64,000 nt of DNA from contig CAZXYZ010000041.1 in NCBI GenBank assembly GCA_964645045.1, positions 19,225-83,224 of the forward strand, in the 5' to 3' direction. Positions within the stretch are counted from its first letter, which is position 1, and each line of letters starts with the position of its first letter. The position numbers were made by a program, and so were the translations under genes. Source of the stretch: Anammoximicrobium sp964645045. GTDB lineage: Bacteria; Planctomycetota; Planctomycetia; Pirellulales; Pirellulaceae. Positions 1 through 8,692 of this stretch are shown here, piece after piece. The notes under the pieces were generated by a model. It saw only the letters and a program-made list of their open reading frames with translations. It made no database searches and was not told where the DNA came from.

Positions 1-2
1 TC

Positions 3-2588
3 GTGGTCGTCAGCGACGGCAACGAGAACATCGGCGACGCCCGCTCGATCGCCAGTTCGCTGGCGGATCAGGGCGTCGGCATTGACGCGGTGCCCGTGCG
101 GCTGGCCAGCCGCGGCGAAGTGCAGGTCGAAGAAGTGGTCTTGCCCAGCGACATCCGCCGCGGCCAGCCGATCGAGGCCCGTGTGGTGATCGATAATCTG
201 ACTCCGCCAGCGGACGACGGGGCTGGCGGCACGGTCCGCGGAAAGCTCAAGCTGATCCGCCAGTCGGGCCGGCAGGAAGAGCTGCTGAATCCCGACAGCC
301 AGGACTTGGAATTGAAGCCGGGCAAGAACGTGTTCTCGTTCCAGCACAAGATCGACGAAGTGAGCGTGTATACGTACAAAGCCGTGTTCGCGCCGGATGA
401 TCCGCAGGACGACCGGGTGCCGCAGAACAACCAGGCCACCGCGTTTACCCACGTGCGCGGCAAGGGCCGCGTGCTGGTGATCGAAGACGCGGACCACAAA
501 GGCAGCTTCGACTATCTGGCCGGCCGGCTCCGCGCGAACAATATCGAAGTGGCCCAGCAGAGCAGCGACGCCCTGTTCACCAGCCTGGCGGAACTGCAAG
601 CCTACGATTGCGTCGTGCTCGGCAACGTGCCGCGCAGCAGCGGAGCGGACGCGAATTCCGTGTCCAGCTTCAGCGACGAGCAGATCAAGATGCTGGTGCA
701 GAATACCGAGCGGTTCGGCTGCGGGCTGGTCATGCTCGGCGGCGAGAACAGTTTTGGGGCGGGCGGCTGGGCGAACACCGAACTGGAAAAGGCCATGCCG
801 GTCGACTTTCACATCGAAAACGCGCGGATCCGGGCGGTCGGCGCGCTGGTGATGATCATGCATGCGTCGGAGATCGCCGAGGGCAATTACTGGCAGAAGG
901 TGATCGCCCGCGAAGCGCTCAAACCGCTGGGTCCGATGGACTACTGCGGCTTGATCCATTGGGGACCGGGCAAGGAGGAGTGGCTGTGGCGCGAAGGCAA
1001 CCGGGGCCTGGTCCGCATCGGCGAACGCCGCAACAAGCTGATGGCCGCCGTCGATCGCATGACGCCGGGCGACATGCCGCAATTCGATCCGGCCATGAAA
1101 ATGGCCCTGGGCGATTTCAACCAGGTGAACGCCTCGGTCAAGCACATGATCATCATCAGTGACGGCGACCCGTCGCCGCCGAGCTTCACGACCGTGAACG
1201 GCTTCACGCGGCAAAAGATCAAGATCTCGACGGTCGCGGTCGGATCGCACGGCCCGGCGGGGCACAAGACGTTGCAAGACATCGCCACGGCCACCGGGGG
1301 CCAGTACTACGTGGCCAAGAGCGCCAAAGCGCTGCCGCGGATCTTTCAGATCGAAGCCCGCCGCGTCGCCCGTCCGCTGATCAAAGACCTGCAGGACGTG
1401 CCGCCGCGGTTGGCGTATCCGCACGAAATGCTGCAAGGCATCGGCGAGCCCCTGCCGCCGCTGCGCGGATTCGTCATGACTACGGTCAAGCAAAATCCGC
1501 TGGTCGAGGTGGCCCTGCTTTCGCCCGATCCGCCCGATCGCCAGAACGCGACGGTCCTGGCCAGCTGGACCTACGGACTGGGGCGCACGGTGGCGTTCAC
1601 GACCGACGCTGGTCATCGCTGGGCCAATGCCTGGACCCGTTGGGAGAACTACGACAAGTTCTTCTCGCAAATGATCCGCTGGGCGATGCGGCCGATGAAC
1701 GAGGAGGGGAAATTCTCCGTCGCCACCAACGTCCGGGACGGCAAAGTGCGGGTGGTCGTGACGGCGCTGGACAAGGACGACCAATTCTTGAACTTCCTGA
1801 ACATGTCGGCTGGGGCCGTGGATCCGAATCTGGACGATTTCGAAGTCAAGATCGAACAAACCGCGCCCGGCCGTTACGTGGGCGAGTTCGCGGCAGACAA
1901 GGCGGGCAGCTACTTTGTCAACATCGTGCCGGGGCCAGGCCAGGCGCCGATCCTGGCTGGCGTGACGGTGCCGTATTCGTCCGAATTCCGCGATCGCGAG
2001 ACGAATGTCGAACTGTTGCGCAAGCTGGCGGTGCAGACGCCTCAAGGCGGCCAGGCGGGCCAATTGATCGAAGGCGATTTGGAGCGGGGCAAGTTGCAGG
2101 GACTCGTCGCGTTCAACACGTTCCGGCACAATCTGGCCAAGGCGATCAGCCGGCAAGACATTTGGCCGCTGGTGCTGCTGATCACCGCTTGCGTCTTCTT
2201 TGCCGATGTCCTGGTCCGCCGCGTGACGATCCATTTTTATTGGATCGGTCCGGCACTGGCGTGGCTATGGGCGCGCACCCTGCGGCGTCCGCAGGCGTCG
2301 GGTCCGGACGAGCGGATGGAGCGTCTGCGGAGCCGGAAGGCCGAGGTCAGCGGGCAACTGGACGAGCGGCGAGCGGCGGCGCGGTTCGAGCCGCAAGTGG
2401 ACGAAGCGGGCGGCGGCAAGCCCCCGTCGTTGGAAGAAGTTCTGCAGGACACCGGCGGCGCACCGCCCAAGCCGGCACCGCCGCGCGCGTCCGCCGAGCA
2501 AGGCCCGCCGGGAACACCCGCCGGAAAATCGTACACCGAACGCCTGTTGGAGGCGAAAAAGAAAGCCTGGAAGGACAAAGAGAGTTAG
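3..2588 (+). CDS. VWA / glutamine-amidotransferase-like membrane protein, 5' partial
   Basis: The reading frame is open from the window edge, so the N-terminus lies upstream; 861 codons are visible. The first ~35 residues look like the end of a von Willebrand A fold (VVSDGNENIGDA). A beta-sandwich region follows, then about residues 155-270 resemble the class I glutamine-amidotransferase-like fold (VLVIEDAD...GLVMLGGENSFGAGG) without an evident catalytic triad. About 275-455 is a second VWA-like domain (MIIISDGDPS). Two hydrophobic stretches near 718-758 should be membrane segments, and the last ~100 residues are a charged, Pro-rich cytoplasmic tail. The MoxR ATPase and DUF58 genes follow on the same strand, an association seen in MoxR-VWA systems that act on membrane or secreted complexes. 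The function is not known; the grouping is inference from context. Confidence 0.85.
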   Translation: MVVSDGNENIGDARSIASSLADQGVGIDAVPVRLASRGEVQVEEVVLPSDIRRGQPIEARVVIDNLTPPADDGAGGTVRGKLKLIRQSGRQEELLNPDSQDLELKPGKNVFSFQHKIDEVSVYTYKAVFAPDDPQDDRVPQNNQATAFTHVRGKGRVLVIEDADHKGSFDYLAGRLRANNIEVAQQSSDALFTSLAELQAYDCVVLGNVPRSSGADANSVSSFSDEQIKMLVQNTERFGCGLVMLGGENSFGAGGWANTELEKAMPVDFHIENARIRAVGALVMIMHASEIAEGNYWQKVIAREALKPLGPMDYCGLIHWGPGKEEWLWREGNRGLVRIGERRNKLMAAVDRMTPGDMPQFDPAMKMALGDFNQVNASVKHMIIISDGDPSPPSFTTVNGFTRQKIKISTVAVGSHGPAGHKTLQDIATATGGQYYVAKSAKALPRIFQIEARRVARPLIKDLQDVPPRLAYPHEMLQGIGEPLPPLRGFVMTTVKQNPLVEVALLSPDPPDRQNATVLASWTYGLGRTVAFTTDAGHRWANAWTRWENYDKFFSQMIRWAMRPMNEEGKFSVATNVRDGKVRVVVTALDKDDQFLNFLNMSAGAVDPNLDDFEVKIEQTAPGRYVGEFAADKAGSYFVNIVPGPGQAPILAGVTVPYSSEFRDRETNVELLRKLAVQTPQGGQAGQLIEGDLERGKLQGLVAFNTFRHNLAKAISRQDIWPLVLLITACVFFADVLVRRVTIHFYWIGPALAWLWARTLRRPQASGPDERMERLRSRKAEVSGQLDERRAAARFEPQVDEAGGGKPPSLEEVLQDTGGAPPKPAPPRASAEQGPPGTPAGKSYTERLLEAKKKAWKDKES

Positions 2589-2596
2589 GCGGTCCA

Positions 2597-2650
2597 GTTG
2601 GAGTCCACGCTTTAGCGTGTTGCGTGGCAGCCTAAAGGCTGGACTCCAAC
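2597..2650. repeat. Family-1 intergenic palindrome, copy A
   Basis: The outer arms GTTGGAGTCCA and TGGACTCCAAC match perfectly. Between them lie two different small hairpins, CACGCTTTAGCGTG and CAGCCTAAAGGCTG. It sits between the VWA gene and moxR and could act as a terminator or mRNA processing hairpin. Related copies are at 3748-3799 and 16556-16629. Confidence 0.85.
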
Positions 2651-2674
2651 GTTGCGCCCCCAGAAGGAGAGCAG

Positions 2675-3718
2675 ATGAGTATTGGCGAATCGATGCAGCA
2701 GCGGTCCGAGGAATTCCGGCGGCGATACACGGCCGTGCGCGAGCAGATCGGACGCGTGATCGTCGGGCATGACGAGATCGTCCACGGCGTGTTGACCTGC
2801 TTGTTCGTGGGCGGCCACTGCCTGCTGGAGGGCGTCCCGGGCCTGGGCAAGACGCTGTTGGTGCGGACGCTGGCCGCAGCCCTGGATTTGCACTTTTCCC
2901 GCATCCAGTTCACGCCCGACTTGATGCCCGCCGATATCCTGGGCACGAACATGGTCTTGGAGACGCCCGACGGCAAACGTGTGTTCGAGTTCCAGCAGGG
3001 GCCGATTTTCACGCAGATCTGCCTGGCGGACGAAATCAACCGCGCTACGCCCAAGACGCAATCGGCCCTGTTGGAGACCATGCAGGAAGGCACGATCACC
3101 GCCGCCGGGACGCGTTACGAATTGAAGCGGCCGTTCTTCGTGATGGCGACACAAAATCCCATCGAGCAGGAAGGCACGTATCCGCTGCCGGAAGCCCAGC
3201 TGGACCGATTCTTCTTCAAGCTGCAGGTCGGCTATTCCAGCCGCGAAGAACTGGCCACGATCGTCGAACGCACGACTCGCGGCATCACGGTCGCCGCCGA
3301 GAAAGTGATGGACGGCAGCGAGATCCTCAAGTGGCAGCAGTTGGTCCGCGAAGTCATCCTGGCCACGCACGTGCAAGACTACATTGTCCGCCTCGTGCTG
3401 GCGACGCACCCCGGCGGACCGTTTGCCGTGCCGATCACCAACCAGTACCTGCGTTGGGGCGCCAGTCCGCGGGCCGCTCAGACCCTGGCCTTGGCATCCA
3501 AAGTCCGGGCGCTGCTCGAAGGCCGTTACAATGTCAGTTTCGAAGACGTGCGGCGAGTGTACTTGCCTGCGCTGCGGCACCGCGTGATCCTGAATTTCGA
3601 GGCCCAGGCCGAGTCCATCGACACCGACCACGTCCTGTTGGAGATCCTGGAAAAGCTGCCGGAAAAAGCGGACACCGCGGTAGTGACCGCCAAGCTGGCA
3701 GACGCTCCGAGTCTTTAG
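2675..3718 (+). CDS. MoxR-family AAA+ ATPase
   Basis: The protein has 347 residues, normal for MoxR proteins (AAA_3 plus lid). The Walker A motif GVPGLGKT is at residues 53-60 and the Walker B motif LADEIN is near 117-122; an ATQNP sensor-1 motif follows around 165. The start ATG has AGAAGGAGAG a few bases upstream, a good ribosome binding site. MoxR ATPases work as chaperones that remodel or insert metal or cofactor into partner proteins, commonly with VWA-domain and DUF58 proteins. The neighbours on both sides are exactly those partners. The substrate cannot be read from the sequence. Confidence 0.95.
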   Translation: MSIGESMQQRSEEFRRRYTAVREQIGRVIVGHDEIVHGVLTCLFVGGHCLLEGVPGLGKTLLVRTLAAALDLHFSRIQFTPDLMPADILGTNMVLETPDGKRVFEFQQGPIFTQICLADEINRATPKTQSALLETMQEGTITAAGTRYELKRPFFVMATQNPIEQEGTYPLPEAQLDRFFFKLQVGYSSREELATIVERTTRGITVAAEKVMDGSEILKWQQLVREVILATHVQDYIVRLVLATHPGGPFAVPITNQYLRWGASPRAAQTLALASKVRALLEGRYNVSFEDVRRVYLPALRHRVILNFEAQAESIDTDHVLLEILEKLPEKADTAVVTAKLADAPSL

Positions 3719-3747
3719 TTCGGAGGATACGAGCCGCGTTCGCGCAA

Positions 3748-3799
3748 GTTGGAGTCCAGCCTTTAGGCTGTCCGGACAGCCTAAAGGCTGGACTCCAAC
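3748..3799. repeat. Family-1 perfect 52-bp palindrome, copy B
   Basis: The two 26-nt halves are exact reverse complements with no spacer (half begins GTTGGAGTCCAGCCTTTAGG). It lies 29 bp after the moxR stop and before the DUF58 gene. In RNA it would form a long hairpin, so it may uncouple the two genes or act as a terminator. Confidence 0.9.
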
Positions 3800-3875
3800 G
3801 TGATAACCGGCCTGTGGATTACGTCGCTGTGTATTGTTCCTTTCCTTGCTCCCCTGGTCGTAGGCGAAAGGCACC

Positions 3876-4778
3876 TTGAGTATGGCCTCCCGCACCGCCC
3901 CATCCACGTTGCTCAGTCCCGAACTGCTGGCGCAGTTGGAGCGTCTGGAGTTGGTGACCCGCAAGGTGTTCCGGGGCCGGATGAAAGGCGAACGCCGCAG
4001 CCGGCGGCGGGGGCAGAGCGTCGAGTTTGCCGATTTCCGCAACTATGTGCCGGGCGATGATCTGCGGTTCATCGACTGGAACCTGTACGCGCGGCTGGAA
4101 AAGCTCTTCCTTAAGCTGTTCCTGGAGGAAGAGGACCTGCACTTCTACGCCTTGATTGACGTCAGCGCGTCGATGGATTTTGGCGAGCCGACCAAGCTGC
4201 ATTTTGCGAAACAGCTGGCCGCCTCGCTGGGCTTCATCGGCCTGTGCCGCGCGGACCGGGTCAAGATCGAGGCGTTGGGCGCGACCCGCGCGCGGCCCGG
4301 CCCTGTGTTGCGGGGGCGCCAGAGTCTGTGGCGGATGCTGCAATACGTCGAGGCCCTGGGACCGGGATTGAACGTGCCGCTGGCGGCCAGTGTCAAGGAC
4401 TTCTGCCTGCAGAACAGCGGCAAAGGCATCTTGGTCTTGATCAGTGACCTGATGGACAAGAACGGTTACGAATCCGCACTGCGGTTTCTGCTGGCTCAGG
4501 ATCTGGATGTGTACGTGATTCACGTCCTGTCTCCGGAAGAACTGGAGCCGGAACTGAAGGGCGACTTGAAGCTGGTCGATTGCGAGGATCGGGACTTTGC
4601 CGAAATCACGGTCAGCCGGCCGCTGCTGGACCGTTACCGCCGCACGCTGGCCGCCTTTATCGACGGCGCCCGGGAATTCTGCACCCGCCGGGGCATGAAT
4701 TACTTGATGACCAGCACCCAGACGCCCGTGGACCAACTCGTCTCCAGCTACCTGCGCCAACGTGGGCTGGTCAAGTAG
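3876..4778 (+). CDS. DUF58 domain protein (VWA-like)
   Basis: The protein is about 300 residues long. Its start is either TTG at 3876 or ATG at 3882; GGCGAAAGG upstream could serve either. The signature DUF58 region reads GQSVEFADFRNYVPGDD near residues 45-62, followed by RFIDWN. A VWA-like fold follows, with DVSASMD carrying the DxSxS metal-site pattern near 92-98. DUF58 proteins are cytoplasmic partners of MoxR ATPases. With the VWA/GATase protein and MoxR upstream this makes a three-gene set, although the palindrome between them suggests partial transcriptional separation. Confidence 0.92.
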   Translation: MSMASRTAPSTLLSPELLAQLERLELVTRKVFRGRMKGERRSRRRGQSVEFADFRNYVPGDDLRFIDWNLYARLEKLFLKLFLEEEDLHFYALIDVSASMDFGEPTKLHFAKQLAASLGFIGLCRADRVKIEALGATRARPGPVLRGRQSLWRMLQYVEALGPGLNVPLAASVKDFCLQNSGKGILVLISDLMDKNGYESALRFLLAQDLDVYVIHVLSPEELEPELKGDLKLVDCEDRDFAEITVSRPLLDRYRRTLAAFIDGAREFCTRRGMNYLMTSTQTPVDQLVSSYLRQRGLVK

Positions 4779-4857
4779 CCGCCCCGCCGCGCGCGGTCGC
4801 GTGGTTCCTCCGCTCCCCGATTCCGTGCGTCGAAGTCCTTGGGATGGACGAAAACGT

Positions 4858-6975
4858 CTAACCCATTGCGGAGCCCGTTGCCATCGCGTTCCACGGTTCG
4901 ATGATTCGCAGTCCTTTGGCCTGCAGCACACGGTAACAGTCGGGCAGATCGAAGCGGGCCAGGACATTGGGCAGCAAGGCCGACAGCGGCCAGTCGTACA
5001 CCTCCGACTCGGCTATGTCGCGATACGAAGTCAAGGCGTTTTTCAGCGTCACCTGCTTGGCCGACGGGTGCAGTACTGCTGCAAACGTCCCGGCTAATGC
5101 GCCCCAGCCCTTGGCAACCAAGTGGACGTCGGTGTGCCCCAGACTGGCCAGCCAGTCCAGTACGCCCAGCACGTCGTGCGTCTTCTGGCCCAGGTACGGC
5201 CGGTCCAACATCAAGCTGTGGATGGCGTAGAAGAAATCGCTCCCGTAGCGGCTGTGGAACGTGTTGACGCCGCACGTTTCCGGACGCGATTCGCCGATCC
5301 CGCGCACGTCGCACGTGAACACGGGGGAATCCGGTTCGGCTTGCATGGCTTCGCGGATCAAGGGCTCCTCGCGCAGTTCGGCATCGCTGGACAAATGAGC
5401 CACATACAGAATCGCCCGCGTGCCCGTGCGCGGCGGACGCGAAACCCACGACTCCCGGTACAGGCGATAGACCAGCGCCTGGATGCCCGGCTCGGTTTCC
5501 ACAGCGTACGCCACCGCCTGCGGCAGCGGATAACGGCGGGCGCTCAGATAGCGCAGAATCCGATAGTCGGGCGTTCCGGCGCGGGGCGGCAGCTTCAAAA
5601 CGTCCGTCACGGCTCGAGTCAAGGCTTCGCCCGACACGTCGCCTCGTGCCGCCGTCAGAGCCCGGGATTTTTCGCGCGTGAACTGAAACACGGTGCGTGC
5701 GTCCTGTTCGGCAACCTGGCCTTTCGGAGTACACCACAGCGTTTGGTCCTCTTCGAGCGTCAGCGGCGGCTCCGCGGTCGCCTCGGAGACCTTCGTGACC
5801 TGATTGAACCAGCGATACATGGCTTCGCGGTTCTCCTGCGTATAGCCATGCGTCGTCGGGCCGATGAACACACCAATCTGATTTGGGACGCCCAGCAATT
5901 CGTACAGCCGCCGCAGCCGCGCGTGGGCTTCTTCGACGCCGCGGGCGTCGAAATAGTCCCGCTCCTTGCCTAGGATGATGACCGGCTTGGGGGCCAGGGC
6001 CGCCAGGAAATCGTCGTGGTCCAGTCCCAACGCGAGGGCCTGCGGCGGGCATTGCTCGGTATCGGCCGGCAGTTCGTTCTCCATGTTCCGCCGGAATGTC
6101 GTGACAAAGCAGGACGGGGCCGCCATCGACCAACGCTGCTCGACGCCGCACAGCCAGGTGGTCATCGTACCGCCGCCGGAATTGCCGGTGACGCCGATCT
6201 GCTGCGGATCCACTTCGGGCCGGGTCAGCAGGTAATCCAATGCGCGGATACCGTCCCACGCGCGCCACATGCCCAGAAATTCGCCGACCAGGAACTGCTG
6301 GTTGCCCGCGATCAGGTGTTCCGTCACACCCGCTCCAAACCGCGGCGTCAGGTCTTCCTTGACGTACTGCAGCCGTTCGCCTTGGCCAATGGGATCGTAA
6401 ATCAAGCACGCGTATCCCATGCGGGCCAGTCCCTGGGCGAACGATTGGTACGCCTTCTCCGCCTTGCCGTTGGTCGAGTGCCCACAGGTGCCGACGACGC
6501 CGGGCACGCGCTGCGAGCGGCCCGTCGGCAGGTACAGATTGGCCGTCACGGGAAAGCCGGGCCGGCTGTCGAAGATCACTTTTTCGATTCGGTAGACATC
6601 CCGCTCGACAGCGCCCGTGACGCGAGCCTTGAGCGGCGTGCGTCCGGGTTCGGGGCCGAAGCATGTCCGGATCCTGGCCCGTACGGACTGGACGTAAGCT
6701 TCCGCGTCCGCCTTGGTTTGTAGTGCCTGTTTAGCGGCCACTCCTTTGGCTTCGGCAGTCCGCACCTGCGCGACAAAGTACTCCTGGACCATGCGCGGAA
6801 AACGATTCAGGGGCGGCAGGGGCGACGACGGTTCGGCGGCCGACGCTTCGTCGGCTGCCAGCCACGGCAGCAGAGGCAGGCTAACGGCCTGGACCACGGC
6901 GGCCTGCAGCAATTGACGGCGGGACAAAGACCAGTTCTGACGGGACGGCAAGTGTTGTGTCGTTTTGGCACGCAT
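4858..6975 (-). CDS. Exported alpha/beta hydrolase (acetyl-xylan-esterase-like), two-domain
   Basis: The start at 6975 is chosen because AAAGGAG lies 8 nt upstream; an in-frame extension to 7191 has no exported-protein character. The 705-residue product begins with a Tat-like signal (SRRQLLQ near 18-24, then a hydrophobic stretch and an Ala-rich cleavage region). Residues ~130-330 form an alpha/beta hydrolase with a nucleophile elbow GNSGGG near 263-268 and the preceding IYDPIGQGER segment typical of the acetyl-xylan-esterase/DUF1400-like clan. The C-terminal half (residues ~400-700) looks like a second hydrolase-type fold without an obvious GxSxG. The likely role is de-esterification of polysaccharide in the periplasm; the exact substrate is unknown. 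Confidence 0.8.
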   Translation of the reverse strand: MRAKTTQHLPSRQNWSLSRRQLLQAAVVQAVSLPLLPWLAADEASAAEPSSPLPPLNRFPRMVQEYFVAQVRTAEAKGVAAKQALQTKADAEAYVQSVRARIRTCFGPEPGRTPLKARVTGAVERDVYRIEKVIFDSRPGFPVTANLYLPTGRSQRVPGVVGTCGHSTNGKAEKAYQSFAQGLARMGYACLIYDPIGQGERLQYVKEDLTPRFGAGVTEHLIAGNQQFLVGEFLGMWRAWDGIRALDYLLTRPEVDPQQIGVTGNSGGGTMTTWLCGVEQRWSMAAPSCFVTTFRRNMENELPADTEQCPPQALALGLDHDDFLAALAPKPVIILGKERDYFDARGVEEAHARLRRLYELLGVPNQIGVFIGPTTHGYTQENREAMYRWFNQVTKVSEATAEPPLTLEEDQTLWCTPKGQVAEQDARTVFQFTREKSRALTAARGDVSGEALTRAVTDVLKLPPRAGTPDYRILRYLSARRYPLPQAVAYAVETEPGIQALVYRLYRESWVSRPPRTGTRAILYVAHLSSDAELREEPLIREAMQAEPDSPVFTCDVRGIGESRPETCGVNTFHSRYGSDFFYAIHSLMLDRPYLGQKTHDVLGVLDWLASLGHTDVHLVAKGWGALAGTFAAVLHPSAKQVTLKNALTSYRDIAESEVYDWPLSALLPNVLARFDLPDCYRVLQAKGLRIIEPWNAMATGSAMG

Positions 6976-7390
6976 GACATTGGCTCCTTTGTAGCGGATT
7001 ATCGGGGGTGGCAAGACGAAAAGAAACCGGGGGCAGCAATCCGTACGTGGCCAAAGGCGTCGGGTGCCAATGCGCGCGGTGCCTCCCTTGCAACACCCCG
7101 CGGCATGGCGGTTCGTCCGTTGACTGCCTAGAATGAACCGCAGAGAACGACTTCGAAGTGGCGGATGGAGTCCGAAGGGGCAAGCGGGCAAGCCACGCGC
7201 CGGCCAACCCCCCTTGGTTCACCAGATTTCCGTGTTTAGCCTAAGTCCTGTGGCGAAGAAGCGTCTTCCTGTTGTTTCTCTCCGCTAGCGAGCCTGTTGG
7301 GCTTGACGTCAGTCCATTGATTTAGCTACACGACGTTCACGTCGTTCATCGGAAGACAATTCGTAACGCTCCTCGATTGCAGGACCTCTC

Positions 7391-8590
7391 ATGTCGAGTA
7401 TCTGGTACAGGCAGTTTCGGGGATCATTGCGACGCATGCTGAGACGTGCGGCAGTTGCCGCCGTTGCCCCCGTGAGGAAATCACCGTTAGTGCCTCCGAA
7501 TCGACGTCTGACCGGTCATGTTCCGACGACCGGACTCTGGGTCGACTCGCAAGGCAAGCAGATCGGTGCAACGTATGTTCCCGTCCATCCGCCGTGCGAC
7601 GTAAACCGCGACCTGCCGGGAGTTGATTCGGCCGTCTTGCGACACTTTCCGGTAGGCTTGTATCGCACCGCTGAAACGTACGTGGCATCGATACCCGGAG
7701 GAAGGACCTTGGGCGTCGATGGCCTCGTTTTGACGCCGGATGGACGATTGCTGATGGACGTCAGTGATCGTCGGGGCAAGCCGCTGGAAGAGTTTCGCGA
7801 AATGTCATGGCTGCAGTTGCCGCGTGTGACAAATTGGAGTGGAACCGTCGCCGTGCTCGGGGTCCGCCACTGCGGAAACTACTATCACTGGCTTGTCGAC
7901 ATCTTGCCTCGAATCGAACTACTGCGATTGGTTGGTGCAAAAGTCGACCGGTACGCGGTGTTCGTCCAGCACGCTTTCCAGCGCGACACGCTCCGCATGT
8001 TCGGGATTCGCGATGATCAAATCATTTCCACTCACGTTCATCGTCACATACAGGCCGAGACGCTCTTGGTGCCTTCGATCCCGGGTACCACTGGCAACAT
8101 GCCGCCTTGGGTCGGAGAGTTTCTGCGAAGGTCGCTGCGCCCGGCAGTTCGGCAACGGTTGCCAGTCTCCGGACAACGCCGGCGACTTTACGTGTCCCGT
8201 CGACATGCGAAGGCCCGTCGTGTTGCCAACGAAGCAGAGATTCAGGGGATCCTGGCGGCGCACGACGTGGAAACCGTTGTTTCCGAGGAGTTGTCAGTCG
8301 CTGAACAGATTGCACTCTTCACGCAGGCGGAACTGGTTGTGGGCGCCCACGGCGCTGGATTGTCCAATATCGTGTTCTGCGACAATCCCTGCGCGATTGT
8401 CGAGCTGCACGGAGACCGCGGCGTTAATCCCTGTTTTTGGGCCATGGCGTCGACTTGTGGATTTGCCTACCTGCCGCGCCTTCTGCCTCAAGTGCGCGAA
8501 GATTTGCTCGTGAGCCCGGAGGTCCTGGATGCGACTTTGCGCGAGGCGATCCGTCTCGTTAGTGCCTCCGATTGCATCAGGTGCGCGTGA
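7391..8590 (+). CDS. Glycosyltransferase family 61 (DUF563) protein
   Basis: The 399-residue protein carries the GT61 pattern: HCGNYYHWLVDILPR near 155-170, then a RRRLYVSRRHA segment near 257, and the nucleotide-sugar-binding GAHGAGLSN near 317-325. The N-terminal ~100 residues are a variable region. No signal peptide or membrane helix is clear, so it should act at the cytoplasmic face on a glycan or glycoprotein. AGGA lies eight nt before the ATG. It stands alone, with no other glycan gene adjacent; the GT2/flippase pair is 18 kb away. Acceptor and donor are unknown. Confidence 0.85.
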   Translation: MSSIWYRQFRGSLRRMLRRAAVAAVAPVRKSPLVPPNRRLTGHVPTTGLWVDSQGKQIGATYVPVHPPCDVNRDLPGVDSAVLRHFPVGLYRTAETYVASIPGGRTLGVDGLVLTPDGRLLMDVSDRRGKPLEEFREMSWLQLPRVTNWSGTVAVLGVRHCGNYYHWLVDILPRIELLRLVGAKVDRYAVFVQHAFQRDTLRMFGIRDDQIISTHVHRHIQAETLLVPSIPGTTGNMPPWVGEFLRRSLRPAVRQRLPVSGQRRRLYVSRRHAKARRVANEAEIQGILAAHDVETVVSEELSVAEQIALFTQAELVVGAHGAGLSNIVFCDNPCAIVELHGDRGVNPCFWAMASTCGFAYLPRLLPQVREDLLVSPEVLDATLREAIRLVSASDCIRCA

Positions 8591-8647
8591 CGCGCGCCGC
8601 GGGGCGATCTCGTACACCCGGTGCCCCAACGCATGGGGAGAACCGGC

Positions 8648-8669
8648 GGGCTTACGCCGGCCGTTCGCC
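8648..8669. repeat. Family-4 repeat, half site
   Basis: The motif GGGCTTACGCCGGCCGTTCG is the reverse complement of the motif at 30307-30328. Further copies are at 56115-56136 and 56242-56264. It sits in the convergent gap between the GT61 gene and the DUF1501 gene, where it may contribute to transcription termination. Confidence 0.75.
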
Positions 8670-8692
8670 TCTCGGCATGCGGCTCCGGGGCT

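Noticed and set aside
2612..4042. Long minus-strand open frame of 476 codons opposite moxR
   Set aside because: It is the antisense shadow of a GC-rich gene; moxR and DUF58 on the plus strand carry clear family motifs and ribosome binding sites.
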